This document shows, piece by piece, positions 1 to 5,424 of a DNA stretch of 7,474 nucleotides (position 1 is the stretch's first letter; each line of letters opens with the position of its first letter). The notes below the pieces were generated by a model, which was given only the letters and a program-made list of their open reading frames with translations, did no database searches and was not told the DNA's origin. The stretch lies in NCBI GenBank assembly GCA_016303195.1, contig JAEDMD010000091.1, positions 1 to 7,474 on the forward strand. Direction: 5' to 3'. Origin of the DNA: Oscillospiraceae bacterium (GTDB taxonomy: Bacteria; Bacillota; Clostridia; Oscillospirales; Ruminococcaceae). Position numbers and translations under genes: made by a program.

Positions 1-53
1 CTCGCTACCTCCACCTTGGCAAGGTGGCGCTCTACCAGATGAGCTAAATCCGC
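1..53 (-). tRNA. tRNA-Gly (anticodon GCC), 3' part cut off by the window edge
   Basis: On the minus strand the sequence starts GCGGATTTAGCTC, the usual 5' acceptor arm and D-stem start of bacterial tRNA-Gly. It then shows an anticodon arm CACC-TTGCCAA-GGTG, with GCC in the middle of the seven-base loop. The T arm and 3' acceptor strand lie beyond position 1, so only about 53 of roughly 75 bases are present. It is the last gene seen in a four-tRNA minus-strand operon; further tRNAs may follow outside the window. It reads glycine codons GGC and GGU. Confidence 0.93.
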
Positions 54-58
54 AAGAG

Positions 59-84
59 ATATAGAACACATTCGTGTTCTATAT
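59..84 (-). repeat. Perfect 11-bp inverted repeat between tRNA-Phe and tRNA-Gly
   Basis: Positions 59-69 (ATATAGAACAC) and 74-84 (GTGTTCTATAT) are perfect reverse complements around a 4-base loop. The right arm starts on the terminal A of the encoded CCA of tRNA-Phe, and the hairpin fills most of the 30-base spacer. No U tract follows it on the transcribed strand, only CTCTT before tRNA-Gly, so it is not a standard terminator. It may be a processing signal, a stabiliser or a weak attenuator; the function is inferred. Confidence 0.7.
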
Positions 85-159
85 GGTGCTTCCGGTCGGA
101 ATCGAACCAACGACACGGGGATTTTCAGTCCCCTGCTCTACCGACTGAGCTACAGAAGC
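84..159 (-). tRNA. tRNA-Phe (anticodon GAA), CCA encoded
   Basis: The 76-base minus-strand gene begins GCTTCTG and ends CGGAAGC-A-CCA. These ends pair to a 7-bp acceptor stem with one G-U pair. The D arm contains AGCTCAGTCGGTAGAGC. The anticodon stem GGGGA/TCCCC carries loop CTGAAAA with GAA in the centre. The T arm has the canonical GGTTCGATTCC. The 3' CCA is encoded in the DNA. Only 4 bases separate it from the upstream tRNA-Asp, which supports one polycistronic precursor. It decodes UUC and UUU. Confidence 0.97.
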
Positions 160-163
160 ATAA

Positions 164-240
164 TGGCGACCCCGAACAGACTCGAACTGTCGACCTCCTG
201 CGTGACAGGCAGGCGTTCTAACCAACTGAACTACGAGGCC
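164..240 (-). tRNA. tRNA-Asp (anticodon GTC), CCA encoded
   Basis: The 77-base minus-strand gene begins GGCCTCG and ends CGGGGTC-G-CCA, which pair as the acceptor stem with two wobble pairs. The anticodon arm is GCCTG-CCTGTCACG-CAGG like, with GTC centred in the seven-base loop. The T arm contains AGTTCGAGTCT. G at the discriminator position fits tRNA-Asp. It lies 7 bases downstream of tRNA-Val and 4 bases upstream of tRNA-Phe in the same transcript. It decodes GAC and GAU. Confidence 0.97.
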
Positions 241-247
241 ATAAATT

Positions 248-323
248 TGGTGGGGACTACAGGGCTCGAACCTGTGACCCTCTGCTTGTAAGGCAGATGC
301 TCTCCCAGCTGAGCTAAACCCCC
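248..323 (-). tRNA. tRNA-Val (anticodon TAC), CCA encoded
   Basis: The 76-base minus-strand gene begins GGGGGTT and ends AGTCCCC-A-CCA. It forms a 7-bp acceptor stem with two G-U pairs. The D arm is TAGCTCAGCTGGGAGAGCA. The anticodon stem CTGCC/AGCAG holds loop CTTACAA with TAC in the centre, and the T arm contains GGTTCGAGCCC. It is the first tRNA of the operon, about 50 bases downstream of the predicted transcription start. It decodes GUA and GUG, and probably other valine codons if U34 is modified. Confidence 0.97.
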
Positions 324-354
324 ACAATGCTTTGCCATTTTTCATTTTGTTTTT

Positions 355-374
355 GTCGTCTTGTCCCTGACGAC
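355..374 (-). other. Leader hairpin of the tRNA operon transcript
   Basis: GTCGTC (355-360) and GACGAC (369-374) are perfect reverse complements around an 8-base loop. From the promoter position, transcription should start near 374-377, so this 6-bp hairpin would sit at or next to the 5' end of the precursor. A role in protecting or processing the leader is inferred only. Confidence 0.45.
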
Positions 375-381
375 GATATTA

Positions 382-410
382 ATTATATCACTTCTTTTCG
401 GATTTGTCAA
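382..410 (-). promoter_or_regulatory. Perfect-consensus sigma-A promoter of the tRNA operon
   Basis: On the minus strand TTGACA (405-410) is followed by exactly 17 bases and then TATAAT (382-387). Both hexamers match the housekeeping consensus at every position. Upstream of the -35 box (roughly 411-480) the DNA consists largely of A and T tracts, which resembles an UP element. The start would fall near 375, with tRNA-Val starting at 323. Such strong promoters are typical of stable RNA operons. The remaining DNA out to 532 is AT-rich and shows no gene. Confidence 0.93.
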
Positions 411-532
411 GCATTTTTTGAAAAAAATTTCAGATTTTTTTGAAAAAGTCTTGAAACAACGGTATATCGCCAAATAAATCTCAAAAAATTTTTCAGAAAG
501 GGCTGTTTTTTACGTGAAATTTCAAAATTTTC

Positions 533-579
533 AAAAAAAATTTCATTGCGGACGAGAAATTTTTTCAGTCCGCAATGAA
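533..579 (-). terminator. Rho-independent terminator after the membrane-protein gene
   Basis: A perfect 12-bp stem (542-553 and 568-579, TTCATTGCGGAC and its complement) with a 14-base loop is followed on the minus strand by an AAA and then eight T residues (533-540). It starts 9 bases after the stop codon of the minus-strand gene ending at 588. It separates that transcription unit from the tRNA operon promoter downstream. Confidence 0.93.
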
Positions 580-587
580 GGAAATTT

Positions 588-1304
588 TTATAAGGAATCC
601 ATCAGATCATTTCTTCCGTCGGGTCTTGCATTGATACTATCCGATGTCATTTCAAGATCCTCCATCACTCCCTGTTCATCCTCAGGAAGTGTCAGCTCGG
701 CATAGTGTCTGTTGATCTCACCTGCAAGCGCCTTCTTATTCTTTTCGATCTCATCATCAAGGATGCGTTTGAAATGTGGAAAGCCCTCCTGCTTTGAAAG
801 ATACACATACTCATTGTTCAGCAGATGCACCTGAAAGGACAATGCCGCCAGAACCGCCGCAATGATAATTCCCCAGAAAAGCAGGATAGTCACATACCGC
901 AGGGCGATATCTATCACAATGCCCATAACAACAGCAACAGGTGCAGTATATGCGAACGGCGTTTTCTTCTTATATAGTGCATACCACATCATTGCCAGCC
1001 CCGTGGCTGTCAGAAAATAAAGTATGAAATCTCCCGTAAATATGCAGACAGTTATAATAATAATATGGATGAACGTTATTATCATCAGTATTTTTCCGAT
1101 ATTTATATATTTATCGTTATAATTAGTAAATCTTTCGCAGTTTTTAGCCATTTCCGAGGTCTTTTGCAGTTCGCCCGCCTTGTATGTTCCGTCGCTCATT
1201 TGTTCCTTGTACTTCTGATAATCCTTGTTGTTGTCGAGCATTATCTCGCCAATGCTTTTGTGTGCAAGACTGTCGGGGATGAATTTGTTAAGAATATCAA
1301 GCAT
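588..1304 (-). CDS. Multi-pass membrane protein of unknown function
   Basis: This encodes 238 residues that I do not recognise as a named family. The first ~65 residues are soluble and charged. Four hydrophobic segments follow at about 68-89, 92-111, 116-135 and 137-158, with a lysine-rich turn (YKKK) between the second and third. A soluble acidic tail of about 80 residues holds NNEYVYLSKQEGFPHF near 163-178 and a charged helix at 180-200. No signal peptide or catalytic motif is seen. Start: ATG at 1304 is preceded by GGAGGT (1311-1316) with a 6-base spacer, an excellent ribosome binding site. A strong terminator follows. It is probably monocistronic or weakly coupled to recG, which ends 139 bases upstream. 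The repeated heptamers in that gap could form structure in its leader. The reading frame is well supported; the function is unknown. Confidence 0.88.
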   Translation of the reverse strand: MLDILNKFIPDSLAHKSIGEIMLDNNKDYQKYKEQMSDGTYKAGELQKTSEMAKNCERFTNYNDKYINIGKILMIITFIHIIIITVCIFTGDFILYFLTATGLAMMWYALYKKKTPFAYTAPVAVVMGIVIDIALRYVTILLFWGIIIAAVLAALSFQVHLLNNEYVYLSKQEGFPHFKRILDDEIEKNKKALAGEINRHYAELTLPEDEQGVMEDLEMTSDSINARPDGRNDLMDSL

Positions 1305-1317
1305 TTCAGTACCTCCA

Positions 1318-1438
1318 TTTCAACTTTCAACCAAGTTTTCAACATAGTGTTGAGAAAGCGTTGAAACATTGCATTTTTATTTTTACGGTATTTTGTCGAA
1401 TTGTGCGTTTTTCAACACAGCATTGTGAAATGTTGAAA
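1318..1438. repeat. Cluster of TTTCAAC/GTTGAAA heptamers between recG and the membrane-protein gene
   Basis: TTTCAAC occurs on the plus strand at 1318, 1325, 1337 and 1410, and its complement GTTGAAA at 1360 and 1432, with a variant GTTGAGA at 1349. That is six exact copies and one variant in 121 bases. The copies can pair with each other: 1410-1417 with 1431-1438 (8 bp), and 1360-1366 with any of the three copies next to the ribosome binding site. The region could be a multi-site operator or a leader with alternative hairpins. I saw no clear promoter hexamers and no T-tract terminator for recG here. Confidence 0.6.
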
Positions 1439-1443
1439 GTTTA

Positions 1444-3480
1444 TCAACCAATGATCTCCTTGTTGAAAAGTCTCAAAACGTCCATTTTCAGCGCACGGTT
1501 TTCGGGGGCATTAAGCTGAGGATCGGCTTCAAGAAGTTCTCTTGCACAGTTCTGTGCCTTGTTCATAAGTTCCATATTGCAGGCTATATCGGCAATTTTC
1601 AGCGGTGGAAGTCCATGCTGAGCGCTTCCGAAGAAGTCTCCCGGACCACGCATTTTCAGATCCTCCTCGGATATTTTGAATCCGTCCGCTGTCGAGGACA
1701 TTATCTTCATTCGCTTCACGCAGTCCTCGGAGGTGTTGTCGGTTATGAGGATGCAAGTGCTTTCAAATTGTCCACGGCCCACTCGTCCACGTAGCTGATG
1801 AAGCTGAGAAAGTCCGAATCTTTCGGCATTTTCAATGACCATGACAGCCGCATTGGGCACATCAACACCAACTTCAACAACTGTCGTACAGATAAGGACT
1901 TGTATCTCGCCGTCACGGAATTGCTTCATTACCTTTTCTTTTTCAGCGGCTCTCATCTTTCCGTGGAGCAAAGCGGTTGAATATCCCTTCAGATCGCCCT
2001 TTGCGGCATTTTCTGCATAGGATTTAACCGCAAAGAGATCGCTTTCGCTGTCCTCTATCATGGGGCAAACCACGTAAGCCTGCCGTCCCTCATCGAGCCT
2101 CGCCTTAACGAAGCCGAACGCACGATGGCGGAGTTTTCCCGTAACAGCGTAGGTCTGCACAGGCTTTCTGCCTTTCGGGAGCTGAGTGATAGCCGATATA
2201 TCAAGGTCGCCGTAAATGATGAGCGCAAGTGTTCTCGGTATCGGAGTTGCGGACATGACCAGTTTGTGGGGCGAATCACCTTTTTCCGCAAGAGCCGCTC
2301 TCTGAGCAACACCAAAACGATGCTGTTCGTCGGTGATAACCAGACCGAGAGCCTTGTACTCCACATCTTTCTGGATTATTGCATGAGTTCCGACAATAAC
2401 ATTTATCTCACCGCTGATTATCTGTTCACGTATCACCGCTTTTTTCTTCGGAGTGAGCGAACCTGTCAGCAGGCATACTTTCAGTCCGAATGGTTCAAGG
2501 AATTCCGAAAGTGTACGGTAATGCTGAGAAGCGAGAATTTCCGTAGGTGCCATAAGTGCCGACTGCAAGCCGTTTTGCGCTGTAAAATAGCAAGCCGCCG
2601 CCGCAACGGCAGTTTTTCCGCTTCCGACATCGCCCTGCAACAGCCTGTTCATCGGCACATCACGGCAGAGGTCGGCAACGATCTCATCAACGGCTTTTTT
2701 CTGGTCATCGGTCAGTTCAAATGGCAATCCTTCCATAAAGGGAGCGGCACTTATTGAATCGTCCATTTTGTACGCTGTACTGCGCCTGCTCCGTGATTTC
2801 ATAAGGGACATACCAAGCTGGAGTTTCAGCAGTTCATCAAAGGCAAGTCTGCGCCTTGCGGCTTCGGAAGCCTCCTCGCTTTCGGGAAAATGGATGTTTT
2901 CCAGCGCCGCCATAAGCGGACAGAGGTCATATTTCTCCATGACCGCCCTCGGCAGAGTCTCGAAAGGGTCATCACGCATAAGCTCAAGAGCCTGACGCAT
3001 ATTTGCACGGACCATATTCACGGAAAGCCCCTGAGTAAGCGGATAAACGGGCTGTATCAGCACCTTTTCCGACGCACTGATATAAACAGGCGAGCTTATC
3101 TCCTTACGCAGTAAATTTCCGCTGACTTTGCCGTACATATAGTAAGTTTCGTTTTCTTTGAGTGCATGAAAGCCGTAGACATTGTTATAGACCACAATGA
3201 GGATATCGTCCATTCCGTCGGTAGCGGCAGCTTTGCAGATAACAAGGCCGCCCCTTATCCTCTGAGGCGGCATTTTGCGGTAAACGGTGAGTTTCAGCAC
3301 GTTGTACTCATTCAGCTTAGCCTGCGCCACAGGAACGTATGCACGGAAATCGAGGTATGAACGGGGAATGTGATAAATAAGCTCATAGGGCGAATTTATG
3401 CCCAGTTTCCGATACTTCTCCCCTCTTGCTTTTCCTACTCCTTTCAGATATTCAATTTCACTGAATAAATGTGTTGCCAT
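1444..3480 (-). CDS. recG: ATP-dependent DNA helicase RecG
   Basis: RecG is a cytoplasmic superfamily 2 helicase that binds branched DNA and remodels stalled replication forks and Holliday junctions. The 678 residues match the usual family length. The N-terminal ~240 residues hold the wedge/OB-fold region, beginning with LKGVGKARGEKYRKLGI (12-28) and containing YHIPRSYLDFR (36-46). The helicase core shows Walker A GDVGSGKT (283-290), APTEILASQH (311-320), the DEQH box (384-387), SATPIPRT (410-417), TTVVEVGVDVPNA (532-544) and QLRGRVGRG (562-570). The C-terminal RGPGDFFGSAQHGLP (611-625) is the RecG-specific end. Start: ATG at 3480 with AGAGG (3486-3490) five bases upstream. No convincing promoter was found; a fold-back element begins 50 bases upstream, so the original promoter may be displaced or supplied by read-through. 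Confidence 0.98.
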   Translation of the reverse strand: MATHLFSEIEYLKGVGKARGEKYRKLGINSPYELIYHIPRSYLDFRAYVPVAQAKLNEYNVLKLTVYRKMPPQRIRGGLVICKAAATDGMDDILIVVYNNVYGFHALKENETYYMYGKVSGNLLRKEISSPVYISASEKVLIQPVYPLTQGLSVNMVRANMRQALELMRDDPFETLPRAVMEKYDLCPLMAALENIHFPESEEASEAARRRLAFDELLKLQLGMSLMKSRSRRSTAYKMDDSISAAPFMEGLPFELTDDQKKAVDEIVADLCRDVPMNRLLQGDVGSGKTAVAAAACYFTAQNGLQSALMAPTEILASQHYRTLSEFLEPFGLKVCLLTGSLTPKKKAVIREQIISGEINVIVGTHAIIQKDVEYKALGLVITDEQHRFGVAQRAALAEKGDSPHKLVMSATPIPRTLALIIYGDLDISAITQLPKGRKPVQTYAVTGKLRHRAFGFVKARLDEGRQAYVVCPMIEDSESDLFAVKSYAENAAKGDLKGYSTALLHGKMRAAEKEKVMKQFRDGEIQVLICTTVVEVGVDVPNAAVMVIENAERFGLSQLHQLRGRVGRGQFESTCILITDNTSEDCVKRMKIMSSTADGFKISEEDLKMRGPGDFFGSAQHGLPPLKIADIACNMELMNKAQNCARELLEADPQLNAPENRALKMDVLRLFNKEIIG

Positions 3481-3534
3481 AAAAACCTCTTTATTATTTC
3501 AATTCTTATCGTGTTTGTGAAAACAGTTCCTTAA

Positions 3535-3706
3535 GGCAACACCGCACAAAGCCCACCTGACGGCTTTGCACTGAATCTGCGGACATATTTTCCGTCATCT
3601 TGCACAGAAATCCCTTGACATACGATAGTATGCCTGCGGAATTTCTATACAATCTGACGAAAAATCTGTCACAGCATCTTCAGCACAAGCTTTGTGCGGT
3701 GTTGCC
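3535..3706 (+). mobile_element. 172-bp fold-back MITE-like element, copy 1
   Basis: The element starts GGCAACACCGCACAAAGC and ends with the exact reverse complement, giving an 18-bp terminal inverted repeat. Both sides are flanked by TTAA (3531-3534 and 3707-3710), a probable 4-bp target duplication. The interior is also an imperfect inverted repeat: the two arms align almost to the centre, where CATAC-GATA-GTATG forms the tip, so the whole element can fold as one long hairpin. It has no coding capacity. A second copy, inverted and about 91% identical without gaps, lies at 5080-5251. Copy 1 sits between the spoVS terminator and recG. I do not recognise the family. TTAA fits the YTAR-type targets known for some IS5-group and IS701-family elements, but the link is speculative. 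Confidence 0.88.
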
Positions 3707-3707
3707 T

Positions 3708-3739
3708 TAATAAAAGAGGGCGGACTTTTTTGTCCGCCC
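3708..3739 (-). terminator. Rho-independent terminator of spoVS, T tract invaded by a repeat element
   Basis: On the minus strand GGGCGGAC (3732-3739) pairs perfectly with GTCCGCCC (3718-3725) around a 6-base A loop. It is followed by TCTTTTATTAA (down to about 3707). The hairpin begins 14 bases after the spoVS stop codon. The TTAA at the end of the T tract is the left-over target site of the fold-back element, so the element inserted right at the terminator's end. The essential first T residues remain, so it should still work. Confidence 0.9.
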
Positions 3740-3753
3740 GATAGATCAGATTG

Positions 3754-4014
3754 TTATCTCTGCTCACAAATGAGCTTGATAGCTGTTCTTTCTTCGCCGT
3801 CGATCTGAATATTTGCAAAAGCAGGAATGCAAATAAGGTCAATACCAATGGGCGCAAGATATCCTCTCGCAATAGCTATAGCCTTGATTGCCTGATTAGC
3901 TGCGCCTGCACCTACGGCCTGTACCTCAACAGCTTTCTGCTCTCTGATAACGCCTGCGATCGCACCAGCGACAGAGTTAGGTGATGAATGTGAAGATACT
4001 TTTAAAATTTCCAT
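3754..4014 (-). CDS. spoVS: Stage V sporulation protein S (SpoVS)
   Basis: SpoVS is a small, Alba-like, probably nucleic-acid-binding protein required for late sporulation stages (spore coat assembly) in Bacillus and widely conserved in spore formers and some other bacteria. The 86 residues are full length. The start MEILKVSSHSSPNSVAGAIA, the glycine-rich VGAGAANQAIKAIAIARG (34-51) and the end IQIDGEERTAIKLICEQR are near-identical in pattern to the Bacillus protein as I remember it. ATG at 4014 is preceded by AGGAGGG (4023-4029), an ideal ribosome binding site. It lies 127 bases downstream of ymdB, has its own sigma-A-like promoter at 4090-4118 and a strong terminator. In B. subtilis this gene is under sigma-H; I found no clear sigma-H site here. 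Confidence 0.97.
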   Translation of the reverse strand: MEILKVSSHSSPNSVAGAIAGVIREQKAVEVQAVGAGAANQAIKAIAIARGYLAPIGIDLICIPAFANIQIDGEERTAIKLICEQR

Positions 4015-4089
4015 GATAATAACCCTCCTGTGAGTAAAAGTATTGTACGTATAGTAATTTGATAATGTCTGCGGCTATAGTACACTTAT

Positions 4090-4118
4090 ATTATAAACGA
4101 TAATTATGAATAATTCAA
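4090..4118 (-). promoter_or_regulatory. Sigma-A-type promoter of spoVS
   Basis: On the minus strand TTGAAT (4113-4118), a 17-base spacer and TATAAT (4090-4095) form a near-consensus promoter, with the start expected near 4083. That gives a leader of about 70 bases before the spoVS ATG. The 11-base palindrome TACCTAAGGTA (4120-4130) lies directly upstream of the -35 box and could bind a regulator. spoVS may also be reached by read-through from ymdB, since no terminator is seen between the genes. Confidence 0.8.
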
Positions 4119-4141
4119 GTACCTAAGGTAAACTTTGTGAA

Positions 4142-4912
4142 TTATCTTATAATTATACGCTGAATTTTGTGCGATTTGCCACTTTTTTCATCAAATTCTA
4201 CTACGACTCCACATAAAAAGCAAGGATTCGCAGAGGGTGAAAATCTTGCAGGCATATGGAAACGGTACGTATTCAGAACAGGTTCGATATCCGCACCGAG
4301 ACACGATATTTCGGGGCCTGTCATACCTGCATCGGTGATATAAGCCGTACCTCCTCCGAGTATCATCTCATCGGCAGTCTGCACATGGGTATGAGTTCCC
4401 AGAACTGCGGTAACACGGTCAGTAAGATAATGTCCCATAGCCTTTTTCTCGGATGTTGCCTCCGCATGGAAATCAACGATTATATTTCGGCTTTCCACAT
4501 CTTCAAGTATCCTGTCTATCTTCGTGAACGGATTGTCAAGCGCCTCCATAAATGCCGTACCCATAAGATTTATGACAGTCACCGACCATGCGCCCATGTC
4601 AAGTGTGCATATCCCCTTTCCGACGCATCCGCCTTCGGGATAGTTTGCAGGGCGGATAATGAAATCACGCTCATAGATATGCATTGAGTCCTTGTGTCGG
4701 AAAGCATGGTTGCCCGTAGTTATAACGTCTGCTCCTGCATTTATTATCATATCAGCCGATTCTGCGGTGATACCGTTATTCTGGGAGGAATTCTCGCCGT
4801 TGACAACAGTAACGTCAATGCCGTACTGCCTTTTCAGTCCGCCCAGTCTGGCTGTCAGGAATTCACATCCTGCCGTTCCCACAACATCGCCTATAAATAG
4901 TAGTTTCTTCAT
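4142..4912 (-). CDS. ymdB: YmdB-family metallophosphoesterase (TIGR00282; 2',3'-cNMP phosphodiesterase)
   Basis: YmdB is a dinuclear-metal calcineurin-like phosphodiesterase; in B. subtilis it acts on 2',3'-cyclic nucleotides and influences biofilm and motility gene expression. The 256 residues approach the usual ~260. Metal ligands expected for the family are in place: D9 in FIGDVVG, E40-N41 in VVNGENSS, N68-H69 in TTGNHA, H149 in DFHAEATSEK, and H174/H176 in GTHTHVQTAD. The RPANYPEG segment (87-94) is also typical. The segment after NHA reads FRHKDS instead of the TWD-like sequence seen in many homologues, a lineage variation. ATG at 4912 has AAAGGAAA (4917-4924) upstream. In B. subtilis the order is rny-ymdB-spoVS; here rny is not adjacent and a DUF4236 gene sits upstream. 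Transcription from the promoter at 5396-5424 must cross fold-back copy 2. Confidence 0.95.
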   Translation of the reverse strand: MKKLLFIGDVVGTAGCEFLTARLGGLKRQYGIDVTVVNGENSSQNNGITAESADMIINAGADVITTGNHAFRHKDSMHIYERDFIIRPANYPEGGCVGKGICTLDMGAWSVTVINLMGTAFMEALDNPFTKIDRILEDVESRNIIVDFHAEATSEKKAMGHYLTDRVTAVLGTHTHVQTADEMILGGGTAYITDAGMTGPEISCLGADIEPVLNTYRFHMPARFSPSANPCFLCGVVVEFDEKSGKSHKIQRIIIR

Positions 4913-4993
4913 TTAGTTTCCTTTCTCAGGTCATTTTCATAGATATGGAACATATCGGGTCGCAGATAATAATATCGCCATCAAATCCTGTCA
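4913..4993 (-). other. Possible short frameshifted coding remnant between DUF4236 and ymdB
   Basis: On the minus strand an ATG overlaps the DUF4236 stop (AAATGA) and opens a 22-codon frame starting MTGFDGDIIICDP. The adjacent frame reads DMFHIYENDLRKETK and stops in a TGA that overlaps the ymdB ATG. A single-base frameshift would join them into a ~28-residue peptide coupled to both neighbours. No homology is claimed. It may be chance, a decayed gene or a coupling ORF. Confidence 0.25.
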
Positions 4994-5364
4994 TTTCCTG
5001 CCATCCTTTTTGCCGAGGGTAGTATCATATGAGATCCCCGTCCCAGGCAGGCTTGCGGTGAGTTTCTTCTTGTTGTTAAGGCAGCACCGCACAAAGATTG
5101 TGCTGAATATGCGCCGACAGATTTTTCGTCAGATTGTATAGAAATTTCGCAGGCATACTTACGTATGTCAAGAGATTTCTGTGCAAGATGGCGGAAAATA
5201 TGCAAGCAGATTCAGTGCAAAGCCGTCAGGTGTGCTTTGTGCGGTGTTGCCTTTAGTGTCAGTTTCAGGTTCTTCCCACCGACAGTAACGCTGAATCCTT
5301 TTTTTGTCTTGTTTATTTTTAGCAGTGTGCCAAGTTTTATGCTTTTTCTGAAATGGAATCCCAT
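4991..5364 (-). pseudogene. DUF4236 family small protein gene, interrupted by fold-back element copy 2
   Basis: The 5' part encodes MGFHFRKSIKLG, then KKGFSVTVGGKNLKLTL, the typical start of DUF4236 proteins. The frame then enters the element and stops inside it at 5212, giving a 50-residue chimera. The missing 3' half lies beyond the element (4991-5075) and reads NNKKKLTASLPGTGISYDTT before a TGA; the SxPGTGxSY motif is the family's C-terminal hallmark. Removing the 172-bp element and one flanking tetramer leaves exactly 198 bases, an uninterrupted 65-codon gene plus stop. Start: ATG at 5364 with AGGGG about 8 bases upstream; an in-frame ATG at 5392-5394 would lie at or before the expected transcription start. 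The family's function is unknown. It is the first gene of the unit leading to ymdB. Confidence 0.9.
5080..5251 (-). mobile_element. 172-bp fold-back MITE-like element, copy 2 (inside DUF4236 gene)
   Basis: Read on the minus strand this aligns without gaps to copy 1 at 3535-3706 with 15 differences by hand count (about 91% identity). Flanking tetramers on the plus strand are TTAA (5076-5079) and TTTA (5252-5255), a TTAA duplication with one change. One terminal repeat carries a T-to-C change (GGTGCTGCC). The tip differs only in its loop (GTAA in place of GATA) while the CATAC/GTATG stem is kept. One arm pair near the tip changes from C-G in copy 1 (3613/3639) to T-A here. It is non-coding and must have been moved by a transposase supplied elsewhere. 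It splits the DUF4236 gene and sits between the upstream promoter and ymdB. Confidence 0.9.
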
Positions 5365-5395
5365 ATCGACCGCCCCTTTCGGAATAATATACACT

Positions 5396-5424
5396 ATTTT
5401 ACCACATTTTTATCCATATTGCAA
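5396..5424 (-). promoter_or_regulatory. Promoter of the DUF4236-ymdB transcription unit
   Basis: On the minus strand TTGCAA (5419-5424), a 17-base spacer and TAAAAT (5396-5401) form a good sigma-A promoter, helped by an extended -10 TG one base before the hexamer. The start would be near 5389, giving a ~25-base leader that contains the AGGGG ribosome binding site of the DUF4236 gene. No other convincing promoter is seen before ymdB. Confidence 0.8.

Noticed and set aside
79..345. Minus-strand open frame of 88 codons
   Set aside because: It lies across the tRNA-Phe, -Asp and -Val genes, whose structures fully explain the sequence.
2125..2757. Plus-strand 210-codon open frame
   Set aside because: It is antisense to the helicase core of recG; the composition is unlike a normal protein and recG motifs are unbroken on the other strand.
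3493..3521. TTCACA-17-AATAAT candidate recG promoter on the minus strand
   Set aside because: The start would fall at about 3486, inside the ribosome binding site, leaving no usable leader.
3619..3655. TTGACA inside the fold-back element followed by TATACAAT
   Set aside because: The spacing is about 25 bases, too long for a sigma-A promoter, and copy 2 shows no better spacing.
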